Assembly: GCF_024519455.1 (NCBI RefSeq)
Contig: NZ_JALJRY010000017.1
Coordinates: 78,005-142,004 of the forward strand
Direction of reading: 5' to 3'
Length of the DNA stretch: 64,000 bases
DNA from: Streptomyces sp. STR69
GTDB taxonomy: Bacteria; Actinomycetota; Actinomycetes; Streptomycetales; Streptomycetaceae
Shown piece after piece: positions 50,515 through 58,927 of this stretch. The notes beneath the pieces are model-generated. The model was not told the DNA's origin and made no database searches. It worked only from the letters and a program-made list of their open reading frames with translations. Position 1 is the first letter of the stretch, and each line of letters opens with the position of its first letter. The position numbers and the translations under genes were made by a program.

Positions 50515-51360
50515 TCAGTCCTTAACCGCTCCGCCCAGCCCCGAGACCAGACGTCGCTGTACGAGTACGAAGAACACCAGCACCGGAATCGTCATCACTG
50601 TGGAGGCCGCCATGACCCCGCCCCAGTCCGGGTCGTCCGGCTTGTAGAAGACAAGGAGGGCCATCGGCAGGGTCGACTGGGAAGTGTCGCTGATGATGAA
50701 GGACTTGGCGAAGAGGAAGTCGTTCCAGGCCGAGATGAAGGAAAACACGCTCGTGGCGACCAGCCCCGGGAAGACGAGCGGGAAAAGGATCTGCCACAGG
50801 AATCGCGTCCGGCTCGCCCCGTCGATGTACGCGGCCTCCTCCAGCGCGTCCGGTACGGCTTTCACGAACCCCCGCAGCATCCAGATCGCGAACGGCAGCG
50901 AGAACGCGATCTGCGGCAGGATCAGCGACCCCAGGGTGTTCAGCAGGCCGAGCCCCCGGATGGTGAAGAACAAGGGGATCGTCAGCGCTTCCACGGGCAC
51001 CATCTGGGCCACCAGGAACATGATCAGGAGGGTGGTCCGGAAGCGAAACCGGAATCGGGTCACGGCGGTCGCGGCGAGAAAGGCGATCAGTGCCGAGACG
51101 ATGACCACGGTGCCCGCCACGACAAGGCTGTTGACGAAGTACCGGCCGAATTCCTGCTGCCCGAAGACCCGTCGGAAGGAGTCCAGGGAGGGCGCGAGCG
51201 TCCATGGCCGGGGCTCGCTCGACTCGATTTCCCCGGCCGGTTTGAAGGCGCTGAGCACCATCCAATAGAGGGGGAAGGCGACGACGACCGCGATCAGCAG
51301 CGCCGAGGCCTCGGCCGCGAGCCGCCAGGGCCGTCGTACAAAACCGCGGAGCGTACTCAC
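50515..51360 (-). CDS. Carbohydrate ABC transporter permease (MalG type)
   Basis: 281 aa, six membrane segments. EAA loop VKAVPDALEEAAYIDGASRTRFLWQILFPLVFPGL. Pairs with the MalF-type permease upstream, which it overlaps (GTGA). Cytoplasmic ATPase not encoded here; many Streptomyces sugar systems share MsiK. Confidence 0.92.
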   Translation of the reverse strand: MSTLRGFVRRPWRLAAEASALLIAVVVAFPLYWMVLSAFKPAGEIESSEPRPWTLAPSLDSFRRVFGQQEFGRYFVNSLVVAGTVVIVSALIAFLAATAVTRFRFRFRTTLLIMFLVAQMVPVEALTIPLFFTIRGLGLLNTLGSLILPQIAFSLPFAIWMLRGFVKAVPDALEEAAYIDGASRTRFLWQILFPLVFPGLVATSVFSFISAWNDFLFAKSFIISDTSQSTLPMALLVFYKPDDPDWGGVMAASTVMTIPVLVFFVLVQRRLVSGLGGAVKD

Positions 51361-52313
51361 AGCTCCTCCCCCTGCCTGCGGAGCAGGCGCAGATAGATCA
51401 GCGTGACGGCAAGCAGCATCAGCAGCATGACGACGCCGATCGCCGAGCCGAGGCTGTATTTCGAGGACGCGAACGCCTGTTGGTAGGCGTACACGTTGAG
51501 GACGAGGTTCTGGCCCGCGATGCCGCCGCCGTTGGTCATGACGTAGATCTGGGTGAAGACCTTGAAGTCCCAGATGACGGACTGGATGGTGACGACGGTC
51601 AGGATCGGCCGGAGCATCGGCGTGAGGATCGACCGCCAGATGCGCCACTGCGAGGCGCCGTCCAGGGCGGCGGCCTCCAGGACCTCGGAGGGTACGGCGC
51701 GGATGCCGGCGTAGACCGTCACCATCACGAACGGGAAGGAGCACCACACCACTTCGAGCAGGACGAGGAAGAACGCGCTGAGGCGTCCGTACGTCCAGGA
51801 GTGGTCACCGAGTCCCAGGATCCGGTTCACCGGCCCGAAGTCCGGGTCGAAGAGCAACAGCCAGACCGTCGAACCCGTCACCGCCGGTGTCGCCCATGCC
51901 CCCAACGCGGCCAGCATCAGCACGAGTCGGGGCACGGCACGCACGCGGGTGAGCAGCACGGCGAGGGCGCAGCCGACCGCGAGCGTCGACACCACGCACG
52001 CCCCCGCGAACAGCACGGTCGACAGCAGCACCTGCCAGAACTGGCTGTCGGAGAACAACTCCGAGTAGTTCCCGAACCCCTTGAAGGTCGTCGGCTCGCC
52101 ACCACTGACCTGGGCCTGCGTGTACTGGAAGAAGGAGATCAGGCCGAGCTGATAGATGGGGTAGACGAGCAGACCGCCGAGGACGACGAGGGCGGGGGCG
52201 AGATACAACCAAGGGGTCGTCCAACCCCCCTGGGGGCGCGAGGAACTGCGCGACAGGCCACGACGCCCCCGCGCCCGCAAACGATCCACACCCACCGAGC
52301 TATTAGGCGCCAC
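51357..52313 (-). CDS. Carbohydrate ABC transporter permease (MalF type)
   Basis: 318 aa. Basic N-terminus (RLRARGRRGLSRSSSR), then six membrane segments. EAA loop RAVPSEVLEAAALDGASQWRIWRSILTPMLRPI. Forms the channel with the next permease. The start lies 3 bp from the substrate-binding gene's stop. Confidence 0.9.
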   Translation of the reverse strand: MAPNSSVGVDRLRARGRRGLSRSSSRPQGGWTTPWLYLAPALVVLGGLLVYPIYQLGLISFFQYTQAQVSGGEPTTFKGFGNYSELFSDSQFWQVLLSTVLFAGACVVSTLAVGCALAVLLTRVRAVPRLVLMLAALGAWATPAVTGSTVWLLLFDPDFGPVNRILGLGDHSWTYGRLSAFFLVLLEVVWCSFPFVMVTVYAGIRAVPSEVLEAAALDGASQWRIWRSILTPMLRPILTVVTIQSVIWDFKVFTQIYVMTNGGGIAGQNLVLNVYAYQQAFASSKYSLGSAIGVVMLLMLLAVTLIYLRLLRRQGEEL

Positions 52314-52316
52314 CGG

Positions 52317-53612
52317 TCAACCCGCGGAGTTGAACGCGTCGTTCATCTTCTTGGCCGCGTCCTTGGAAGCCGCCGCCACGCTCTTCTTCCCGCTGATGAC
52401 CTCCTGGAGCATCGTCGGCAGCACCAGCGAGGAGTCGATCTCGGACCAACCCGGCGACGCGGGAACGAACTTGGTGCCGGCGGCGAGCGTCTGCACGAAC
52501 GGCTTCTCGAACGGCACCTTCGCCGCAGCGGCGTCCCGCACATCAGTGAACGTAGGCAGGAAGCCCATCGCGTCGAACATGGACGCCTGCGTCGCCTTCG
52601 AGGTGAGCTGTTCCATGAGGTCCACCGCGAGCGTGCGGTGCGAAGTGCTCTTCAGGACACCGATGTTGTTGCCGCCGGCGAACGCGGGGGCGACCGAGCC
52701 GGACGCGACACCCGGCAGCGGGACGACCGCGTACTTGCCCTTGACCTTGCCGGCCTCGACCGCGCTGTGGCTGAAGTCGCCGCCGATCGCCATGCCCGCC
52801 TTGCCGGCCGCGAACGCGGTGATCGTGTCGTTGCCGCCCATGACCGCGCACTTGGCGGCGGGACAGTTGTCGCTCGTGAAGAGCGAGGTGTAGGCCTTGA
52901 TGCCCTTCTGGGCGGCGGCGCTGTCGATCGCGGAGGTGTAGGTGCCGTTCGTGCCGGTGGCGAGTTCGCCGCCGTTGGCCCAGACGAAGGGCATCGCGCC
53001 GTAGGTGTAGGCGCCGCCGACGACAAGGCCGTAGAGGTCGGACTTCGCCTTGTGGATCTTGCGGGCGGTGGACGCCAACTCGGCCATGGTCTTGGGGGGT
53101 TGGAGGCCGAGGTCCTTGAAGACGTCGGTGCGGTAGTAGAGGGCGCGGACGCCGACGTAGAACGGGGAGCCGTACAGCTTGCCGTCGACCGTGACGGACT
53201 GCTTCGCGGTGGGGTCGGTGTCCTTGGCCTCGCTCCAGGCGCCGAACTCCTTGGTGACGTCGAGGAGTCCGCCGTCGTGGACGTAGCCGGCCGTGTCGGT
53301 GTTGCCGTACTCCATGACGTCGGGCGCGGACTTCGGGTCGTTGAAGGCTGCCTTGACGCGCTGGGCGCGGGTGTCGATCGGGATGTACTCGACGTCCACC
53401 TTGGTGCCCTTGTGGGCCTTCTCGAAAGCGGCCACTACGGAGTCGACGACCTTGGCCTTCGGGTCGTTGCCGACCTCCTGGAAGAGCCACACCCGCAGGG
53501 TGCCGCTCTGATCGTCCTTGTCCGAGGACGAGTTGTCGGAGGTCTGGGGCGCGCAGCCGGCCACGACAGCGGCGGTTGCCAGGAGTACGGCGAATCTGGG
53601 GGCGAGCTTCAT
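52317..53612 (-). CDS. Carbohydrate ABC transporter substrate-binding lipoprotein
   Basis: 431 aa. Lipobox VVAGC at residues 17-21 of MKLAPRFAVLLATAAVVAGC. SBP_bac_1 domain (GTLRVWLFQEVGND; VEYIPIDTRAQRVKAAF; NTDTAGYVHDG). Binds the imported oligosaccharide, probably GlcNAc- or chitobiose-type by the GH20 partner. ATG 53612 after GGAGGA. First gene of the operon. Confidence 0.92.
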   Translation of the reverse strand: MKLAPRFAVLLATAAVVAGCAPQTSDNSSSDKDDQSGTLRVWLFQEVGNDPKAKVVDSVVAAFEKAHKGTKVDVEYIPIDTRAQRVKAAFNDPKSAPDVMEYGNTDTAGYVHDGGLLDVTKEFGAWSEAKDTDPTAKQSVTVDGKLYGSPFYVGVRALYYRTDVFKDLGLQPPKTMAELASTARKIHKAKSDLYGLVVGGAYTYGAMPFVWANGGELATGTNGTYTSAIDSAAAQKGIKAYTSLFTSDNCPAAKCAVMGGNDTITAFAAGKAGMAIGGDFSHSAVEAGKVKGKYAVVPLPGVASGSVAPAFAGGNNIGVLKSTSHRTLAVDLMEQLTSKATQASMFDAMGFLPTFTDVRDAAAAKVPFEKPFVQTLAAGTKFVPASPGWSEIDSSLVLPTMLQEVISGKKSVAAASKDAAKKMNDAFNSAG

Positions 53613-53642
53613 GGAGCGTTCCTCCGGGAATCCGGGCGTGCG

Positions 53643-53657
53643 TTGCAACATATGCAA
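53643..53657. promoter_or_regulatory. Candidate operator of the sugar operon
   Basis: TTGCA-ACATA-TGCAA palindrome 31 bp upstream of the substrate-binding gene. It does not match the DasR dre sequence (ACTGGTCTAGACCA type) as I recall it. Confidence 0.45.
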
Positions 53658-53776
53658 TGGGCGTTTCGCTCTGCACAACACCACGGAGATTAAGGAGTAG
53701 ATGAACGCGGCCACAAGAGGTCTCAACCACTTCGTGACACGCGAAAGGCCGTCGAAAAGTCGTCGAAACATGCAAA

Positions 53777-53814
53777 AGGCCCTCAGGGCGCACCGAAGCG
53801 CGCCCTGAGGGCCT
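53777..53814. terminator. Hairpin terminator between DUF3039 and the sugar operon
   Basis: 15-bp perfect stem (53777-53791 / 53800-53814), loop 8 nt. It ends the DUF3039 transcript (minus strand). A 19-bp stretch of it recurs at 54845-54863. Confidence 0.8.
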
Positions 53815-53854
53815 CAGAAACCGAGAGCCTCAGAAAGTCAGACCTGCCGAACGG

Positions 53855-54142
53855 CTACTTGTCGCCGCCCTTGCCCTTGTCGCCGTCCCCGCCCGAACCC
53901 ATGGACTCGTAGATCTCCTTGCACATGGGACACACCGGGTACTTCTTCGGGTCGCGGCCCGGTACCCAGACCTTCCCGCACAACGCCACCACGGGAGTGC
54001 CGTCCAGGGCGCTCGCCATGATCTTGTCCTTCTGGACGTAATGGGCGAAGCGCTCATGGTCCCCGTCGCCGTGCGACACCTGGGGCGTCGGCTCTACGAG
54101 GGTCCCCGTACCAGTCCCGCGCTCGGGCTCAAGAGTGCTCAT
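53855..54142 (-). CDS. DUF3039 protein
   Basis: 95 aa. DUF3039 pattern: HERFAHYVQKDKIMASALDGTPVVALCGKVWVPGRDPKKYPVCPMCKEIYE. Two Cys (CPMC) plus a third (LCGK) and His may bind zinc. Conserved and unstudied in actinobacteria. Starts at MSTLEPERG (54142). Confidence 0.85.
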   Translation of the reverse strand: MSTLEPERGTGTGTLVEPTPQVSHGDGDHERFAHYVQKDKIMASALDGTPVVALCGKVWVPGRDPKKYPVCPMCKEIYESMGSGGDGDKGKGGDK

Positions 54143-54203
54143 ACGGCCAAGGGTACTGAAGCCCACCGGCATCAGTTCCGCGAAGGGTCGTTCAGTTCAG
54201 CGA

Positions 54204-54779
54204 TCAGTTCAGAGAAGGGTCGTCCGGATAGGTCGCCACCATCGCGAGCTCGCTGCGCTGGCGGCGCAGCACCTCGCGCCAGAGCCGCTCCGGCGACGGC
54301 GAGGAGACGTCACCGGGCTCCGACTCGACGACGTACCAGGCGCCGTCCGTCAGTTCGTCCTCCAGTTGCCCCGGTCCCCAGCCGGCGTACCCGGCGAAGA
54401 TTCTCAGCGAGCCGAGCGCCTTGGCCAGCAGTTCGGGCGGGGCCTCCAGGTCGACGAGTCCGATCGCGCCGTGCACCCGCCGCCAGCCGAGCGGGGCGCG
54501 CTCGCCGGCCGACGCGCCGCCCGGAATGACGGCGACGCCGAGGGCCGAGTCCAACTGCACCGGGCCGCCCTGGAAGACGACTCCCGGTTCACCGGCGAGA
54601 TCCGCCCAGCCCTCCAGGATGTCGCCGACGTCCACGGGGGTGGGCCGGTTGAGGACGACACCGAGGGAGCCCTCCTCGTCGTGGTCGAGAAGGAGCACCA
54701 CCGCGCGGTCGAAGTTCGGGTCCGCCAGGGCGGGTGTTGCCACGAGCAACCGCCCTGTGAGCGAGGACACCTCGGTCAT
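54204..54779 (-). CDS. YqgE/AlgH family protein
   Basis: 191 aa. SLTGRLLVATPALADPNFDRAVVLLLDHDEEGSLGVVLNRP and the later GYAGWGPGQLEDEL are the family signatures. Function unknown; AlgH binds nucleotides in some species. Start ATG 54779, with an alternative at 54788. Divergent from murA. Confidence 0.92.
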   Translation of the reverse strand: MTEVSSLTGRLLVATPALADPNFDRAVVLLLDHDEEGSLGVVLNRPTPVDVGDILEGWADLAGEPGVVFQGGPVQLDSALGVAVIPGGASAGERAPLGWRRVHGAIGLVDLEAPPELLAKALGSLRIFAGYAGWGPGQLEDELTDGAWYVVESEPGDVSSPSPERLWREVLRRQRSELAMVATYPDDPSLN

Positions 54780-55033
54780 GCCAGACATGATCCCGCATCT
54801 TCCGCGTGATGGGGGAGGCAATGCGGGTACCTGAGTGAATGCAGCTCAGGGCGCACCGAAGCGTCCGACGCGCACACCCCCCGCCCGGTGACCCCATGTG
54901 CCCGATTGAGAACGGTTCGTGTTGTGACACAGCTATGACGTAGCTGAGTGGTCCTCGGGCTTTCTGAAGGGGGGTGGGCGGCCATTACGCTTACGTCTTC
55001 GGCCCCTGCCCAACTCCACGGAACGCGAGATTC

Positions 55034-56380
55034 ATGACCGTCAACGGCTCAGACGACGTACTGCTTGTCCACGGCGGAACCCCGCTGGAGGGCGAGATCC
55101 GTGTCCGCGGTGCGAAGAACCTCGTACCCAAGGCCATGGTCGCCGCCCTGCTGGGCAGTGAGCCAAGTCGACTGCGCAACGTACCGGACATCCGAGACGT
55201 TCGGGTCGTACGCGGACTGCTGCAACTGCACGGGGTGACGGTCCGTCCGGGTGAGGAGCCGGGCGAGCTGGTGCTCGATCCGTCGCACGTCGAGAGCGCC
55301 AACGTCGCCGACATCGATGCCCACGCGGGCTCGTCGCGCATCCCGATCCTGTTCTGCGGTCCGCTCCTTCACCGGCTCGGGCACGCGTTCATCCCGGGGC
55401 TCGGCGGCTGCGACATCGGCGGCCGGCCGATCGACTTCCACTTCGAGGTGCTGCGGCAGTTCGGCGCGAAGATCGAGAAGCGGGCGGACGGCCAGTACCT
55501 GGAGGCCCCGCAGCGGCTGCGCGGCACGAAGATCCAGCTGCCGTACCCGTCCGTCGGCGCCACCGAGCAGGTGCTGCTGACCGCGGTGTTGGCGGAGGGC
55601 GTCACCGAACTCGCCAACGCGGCCGTGGAACCGGAGATCGAGGACCTCATCTGCGTACTGCAGAAGATGGGCGCGATCATCGCCATGGACACCGACCGCA
55701 CGATCCGCATCACCGGTGTGGACTCGCTCGGCGGCTACACCCACGCGGCCCTTCCGGACCGCCTGGAGGCCGCGTCCTGGGCGTCCGCGGCGCTGGCGAC
55801 CGAAGGCAACATCTACGTCCGGGGCGCCCAGCAGCGCTCGATGATGACGTTCCTCAACACCTACCGGAAGGTGGGCGGCGCCTTCGCGATCGACGACGAG
55901 GGCATCCGTTTCTGGCACCCCGGCGGCCAGTTGAAGTCCATCGCGCTCGAAACGGACGTGCACCCCGGCTTCCAGACGGACTGGCAGCAGCCGCTGGTCG
56001 TCGCCCTGACGCAGGCGACCGGCCTCTCCATCGTCCACGAGACGGTCTACGAGTCCCGCCTCGGCTTCACCTCCGCGCTCAACCAGATGGGCGCGCACAT
56101 CCAGCTCTACCGCGAGTGCCTCGGCGGCTCGCACTGCCGCTTCGGCCAGCGCAACTTCCTCCACTCGGCGGTCGTCTCGGGCCCGACCCGCCTCCAGGGC
56201 GCCGACCTGGTCATCCCCGACCTCCGCGGCGGCTTCTCGTACCTCATCGCGGCGCTGGCGGCCCAGGGCACGTCCCGCGTCCACGGCATCGACCTCATCA
56301 ACCGCGGCTACGAGAACTTCATGGAGAAGCTCGTGGAGCTGGGCGCGAAGGTCGAACTCCCGGGCAAGGCGCTGGGTTAA
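55034..56380 (+). CDS. murA: UDP-N-acetylglucosamine 1-carboxyvinyltransferase
   Basis: 448 aa. First committed step of peptidoglycan precursor synthesis: transfer of enolpyruvate from PEP to UDP-GlcNAc in the cytoplasm. Lys in RGAKNLVPKAM (about residue 27), and the catalytic Cys in GLGGCDIGGRPIDFH (about residue 133). C-terminal LIAALAAQGTSRVHGIDLINRGYENF is typical. Followed closely by a strong terminator. Alternatives upstream lack a ribosome-binding site. Confidence 0.96.
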   Translation: MTVNGSDDVLLVHGGTPLEGEIRVRGAKNLVPKAMVAALLGSEPSRLRNVPDIRDVRVVRGLLQLHGVTVRPGEEPGELVLDPSHVESANVADIDAHAGSSRIPILFCGPLLHRLGHAFIPGLGGCDIGGRPIDFHFEVLRQFGAKIEKRADGQYLEAPQRLRGTKIQLPYPSVGATEQVLLTAVLAEGVTELANAAVEPEIEDLICVLQKMGAIIAMDTDRTIRITGVDSLGGYTHAALPDRLEAASWASAALATEGNIYVRGAQQRSMMTFLNTYRKVGGAFAIDDEGIRFWHPGGQLKSIALETDVHPGFQTDWQQPLVVALTQATGLSIVHETVYESRLGFTSALNQMGAHIQLYRECLGGSHCRFGQRNFLHSAVVSGPTRLQGADLVIPDLRGGFSYLIAALAAQGTSRVHGIDLINRGYENFMEKLVELGAKVELPGKALG

Positions 56381-56394
56381 GCATCTGTACGACG

Positions 56395-56428
56395 ATGGGG
56401 CGGCCACCCTGCCGGGTGGCCGCCCCAT
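56395..56428 (+). terminator. Terminator of murA
   Basis: 15-bp perfect stem 56395-56409 / 56414-56428, four-base loop, 14 bp after the murA stop. It may also serve the convergent hupA gene. Confidence 0.9.
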
Positions 56429-56474
56429 TCGCGTTGCTGAGCCTCGTACGCAATCCCGTCGCGTACGCGAAGGC

Positions 56475-56756
56475 CTACTTGCCCTTGGCGGCTTCCTTGA
56501 GCTTCGAGCCCGCGGACACCTTGACGCTGTAGCCGGCAGGGATGTTGATCGGGTCGCCGGTCTGCGGGTTGCGCGCGGTGCGAGCGGCACGGTGGGTGCG
56601 CTCGAAGGTCAGGAAGCCGGGGATGGTGACCTTCTCGTCGCCCTTGGAGACGATCTCGCCGACGGTCTCGGCGAAGGCGGCCAGAACGGCGTCGGCGTCC
56701 TTGCGGGTCACCTCGGCACGGTCGGCCAGCGCGGCCACCAGCTCACTGCGGTTCAT
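56475..56756 (-). CDS. hupA: DNA-binding protein HU (HupA type)
   Basis: 93 aa, one HU domain without the Lys/Ala-rich tail of HupS, so HupA. MNRSELVAALADRAEVTRKDADAVLAAF and GFLTFERTHRAARTARNPQTGDPINIPAG are canonical. Binds and bends DNA in the nucleoid. Confidence 0.96.
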   Translation of the reverse strand: MNRSELVAALADRAEVTRKDADAVLAAFAETVGEIVSKGDEKVTIPGFLTFERTHRAARTARNPQTGDPINIPAGYSVKVSAGSKLKEAAKGK

Positions 56757-57162
56757 GTTGTTACTCCCGTGTTCTTCTTGCCGTTTGAGGCGTGCCACGC
56801 GGCGGAGCCGCATATCGGGCACGGTGAAGCCGATGCTGCCAGGGTCCTCGGTGAGTCCCCGGACCCGGGTCCGTCGTCCAGACCCTCGCGCCCGAAGACG
56901 CATCCTGCCCCTACCTGCGGCGGGAAAGCCAATCCGGCACCCGTAGGAGTCGTGAGAACACCCGTGGGAGTCACACGAAGAGCGCCACTGCATCAGTGTG
57001 GTGACGCTCCGTCGGCTCCCGGCAGCGAGGGCCGGGCCTGGAGAGGCCCGAAACCTGGCCGCCACGATAAACGTCCGCCCAAGGCCCCGGGTTCCGCGAC
57101 GCGCCGATGTGCGGGCGGCCGTGGCGATCCTCACAGCCGCCGCACACACGCGGCCGGATGGG
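56757..57162. promoter_or_regulatory. hupA promoter region and 3' flank of malic enzyme
   Basis: 406 bp without a convincing gene. The hupA promoter (leftward) lies here. I see no strong hairpin after the malic enzyme stop, so read-through into hupA is possible. Confidence 0.4.
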
Positions 57163-58590
57163 CTACGACGAGGCGGGCGCCGCGGCTCCGGCGGCCTTGG
57201 CGGCCTCGCGCACCGCGCCGGCCACCGCACCGGCGACCTTGTCGTTGAAGACGCTGGGGATGATGTAGTTCGCGTTCAGCTCGTCCTCGGACACGACGTT
57301 CGCGAGTGCGGTCGCGGCGGCGAGCATCATCTCGGTGTTGACGGTGCGGGACTGCGCGTCCAGCAGACCGCGGAAGACACCCGGGAAGACCAGCACGTTG
57401 TTGATCTGGTTCGGGAAGTCCGAGCGGCCGGTGGCCACGACAGCCGCCGTCTGACGGGCGATCGTCGGGTCGACCTCGGGGTCCGGGTTCGCAAGCGCGA
57501 ACACGATCGCGCCGTCGGCCATCGCGGCCACGTCGTCGCCGTCGAGGACGTTCGGGGCGGAGACGCCCACGAAGACGTCGGCGCCGCGCACGGCCTCCTT
57601 CAACGTGCCCGTGAGGCCCTCGGGGTTGGTGTTGTCGGCGATCCAGCGCAGCGGCGAGTCGGGCTTGGCGTCGACCAGGTCCTCACGGTCGGCGTGCACG
57701 ACACCGTGGATGTCGGCGACGACCGCGTTCTTGACGCCGGCGGCGAGCAGCAGCTTGAGGATGGCCGTACCGGCCGCGCCCGCGCCGGACATGACGACCC
57801 GGATGTCACCGATGCCCTTGCCGGCGACCCGCAGCGCGTTCGTCAACGCGGCGAGCACCACGATCGCGGTGCCGTGCTGGTCGTCGTGGAAGACGGGGAT
57901 GTCGAGGGCCTCGCGCAGCCGGGCCTCGATCTCGAAGCAGCGCGGCGCGGAGATGTCCTCCAGGTTGATGCCGGCGAAGCCCGGGGCGATGGCCTTGACG
58001 ATCGCGACGATCTCGTCGGTGTCCTGGGTGTCCAGGCAGATCGGCCAGGCGTCGATCCCGGCGAACCGCTTGAACAGGGCCGCCTTGCCCTCCATGACCG
58101 GCAGCGCGGCCATCGGGCCGATGTTGCCGAGGCCGAGCACGGCCGAGCCGTCGGTCACGACCGCGACGGAGTTGCGCTTGATGGTGAGGCGGCGCGCGTC
58201 CTCGGGGTTCTCCGCGATCGCCATGCACACGCGGGCGACGCCCGGGGTGTAGATCATGGAGAGGTCGTCACGGTTGCGGATCGGGTGCTTGGACTGCATC
58301 TCGATCTTGCCGCCGAGGTGCATGAGGAACGTACGGTCCGAGACCTTGCCCAGCGTGACGCCCTCGATGCCTCGCAGCTGCTGGACGATCTCGTCGGCGT
58401 GGGCGGTGGAGGACGCCGCGATGGTGACGTCGATGCGGAGCTTCTCGTGGCCGGAGGCGGTCACGTCGAGGCCGGTCACCGAGCCTCCGTGGGACTCCAC
58501 GGCCGTGGTGATCTGGGAGACCGCCGTTCCGCTGGCGGGCACCTCCAGACGGACCGTGATCGAGTAGGAGACGCTGGGCGCCGTAGCCAT
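57163..58590 (-). CDS. NAD(P)-dependent malic enzyme with N-terminal ACT domain
   Basis: 475 aa. Residues 1-80 form an ACT regulatory domain (SITVRLEVPASGTAVSQITTAVESHGGSV). The malic domain follows, with IYTPGVARVC, AVVTDGSAVLGLGNIGP, metal-site FGINLEDISAP-like (FAGINLEDISAPRCF), HDDQHGTAIVVLAAL, and the Rossmann GAGAAGTAI. It oxidatively decarboxylates malate to pyruvate. Corresponds in context to SCO2951 (from memory). Confidence 0.94.
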   Translation of the reverse strand: MATAPSVSYSITVRLEVPASGTAVSQITTAVESHGGSVTGLDVTASGHEKLRIDVTIAASSTAHADEIVQQLRGIEGVTLGKVSDRTFLMHLGGKIEMQSKHPIRNRDDLSMIYTPGVARVCMAIAENPEDARRLTIKRNSVAVVTDGSAVLGLGNIGPMAALPVMEGKAALFKRFAGIDAWPICLDTQDTDEIVAIVKAIAPGFAGINLEDISAPRCFEIEARLREALDIPVFHDDQHGTAIVVLAALTNALRVAGKGIGDIRVVMSGAGAAGTAILKLLLAAGVKNAVVADIHGVVHADREDLVDAKPDSPLRWIADNTNPEGLTGTLKEAVRGADVFVGVSAPNVLDGDDVAAMADGAIVFALANPDPEVDPTIARQTAAVVATGRSDFPNQINNVLVFPGVFRGLLDAQSRTVNTEMMLAAATALANVVSEDELNANYIIPSVFNDKVAGAVAGAVREAAKAAGAAAPASS

Positions 58591-58723
58591 GGCCGACTTC
58601 CTCTGCTTTCACCGTTGAGCTGAGTACGCGCTCCGATGGTCGCACCTACTGCTGGGTAGGCGTTAGCCGCCCCTGATTGCGAACGTTTTGTTCTCAACGG
58701 TCGGCAGCGGTTCACAGCAAGAA

Positions 58724-58757
58724 GAGGCCCGCGTCACTTTCCCGTGACGCGGGCCTC
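58724..58757 (-). terminator. Terminator between helD and malic enzyme genes
   Basis: 14-bp perfect stem (GAGGCCCGCGTCAC / GTGACGCGGGCCTC) and 6-nt loop, 170 bp after the helD stop. The 338-bp gap (58591-58927) otherwise should hold the malic-enzyme promoter. Confidence 0.85.
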
Positions 58758-58927
58758 TCCTGTCGTTCAGTGACACCGACCCGCCATGCTCGCCTCGCGG
58801 CAAGTGGTCGCTCTAAGCGACGAAGGTTGGGCCCGGGGGCTTGGATCGGGCCGGTGTCACACCCAGGCTAACAAACAGATCCCGTAAGGCCATTCCCATC
58901 CCGAGAGTTCATAGGAAGCACCCTCGA

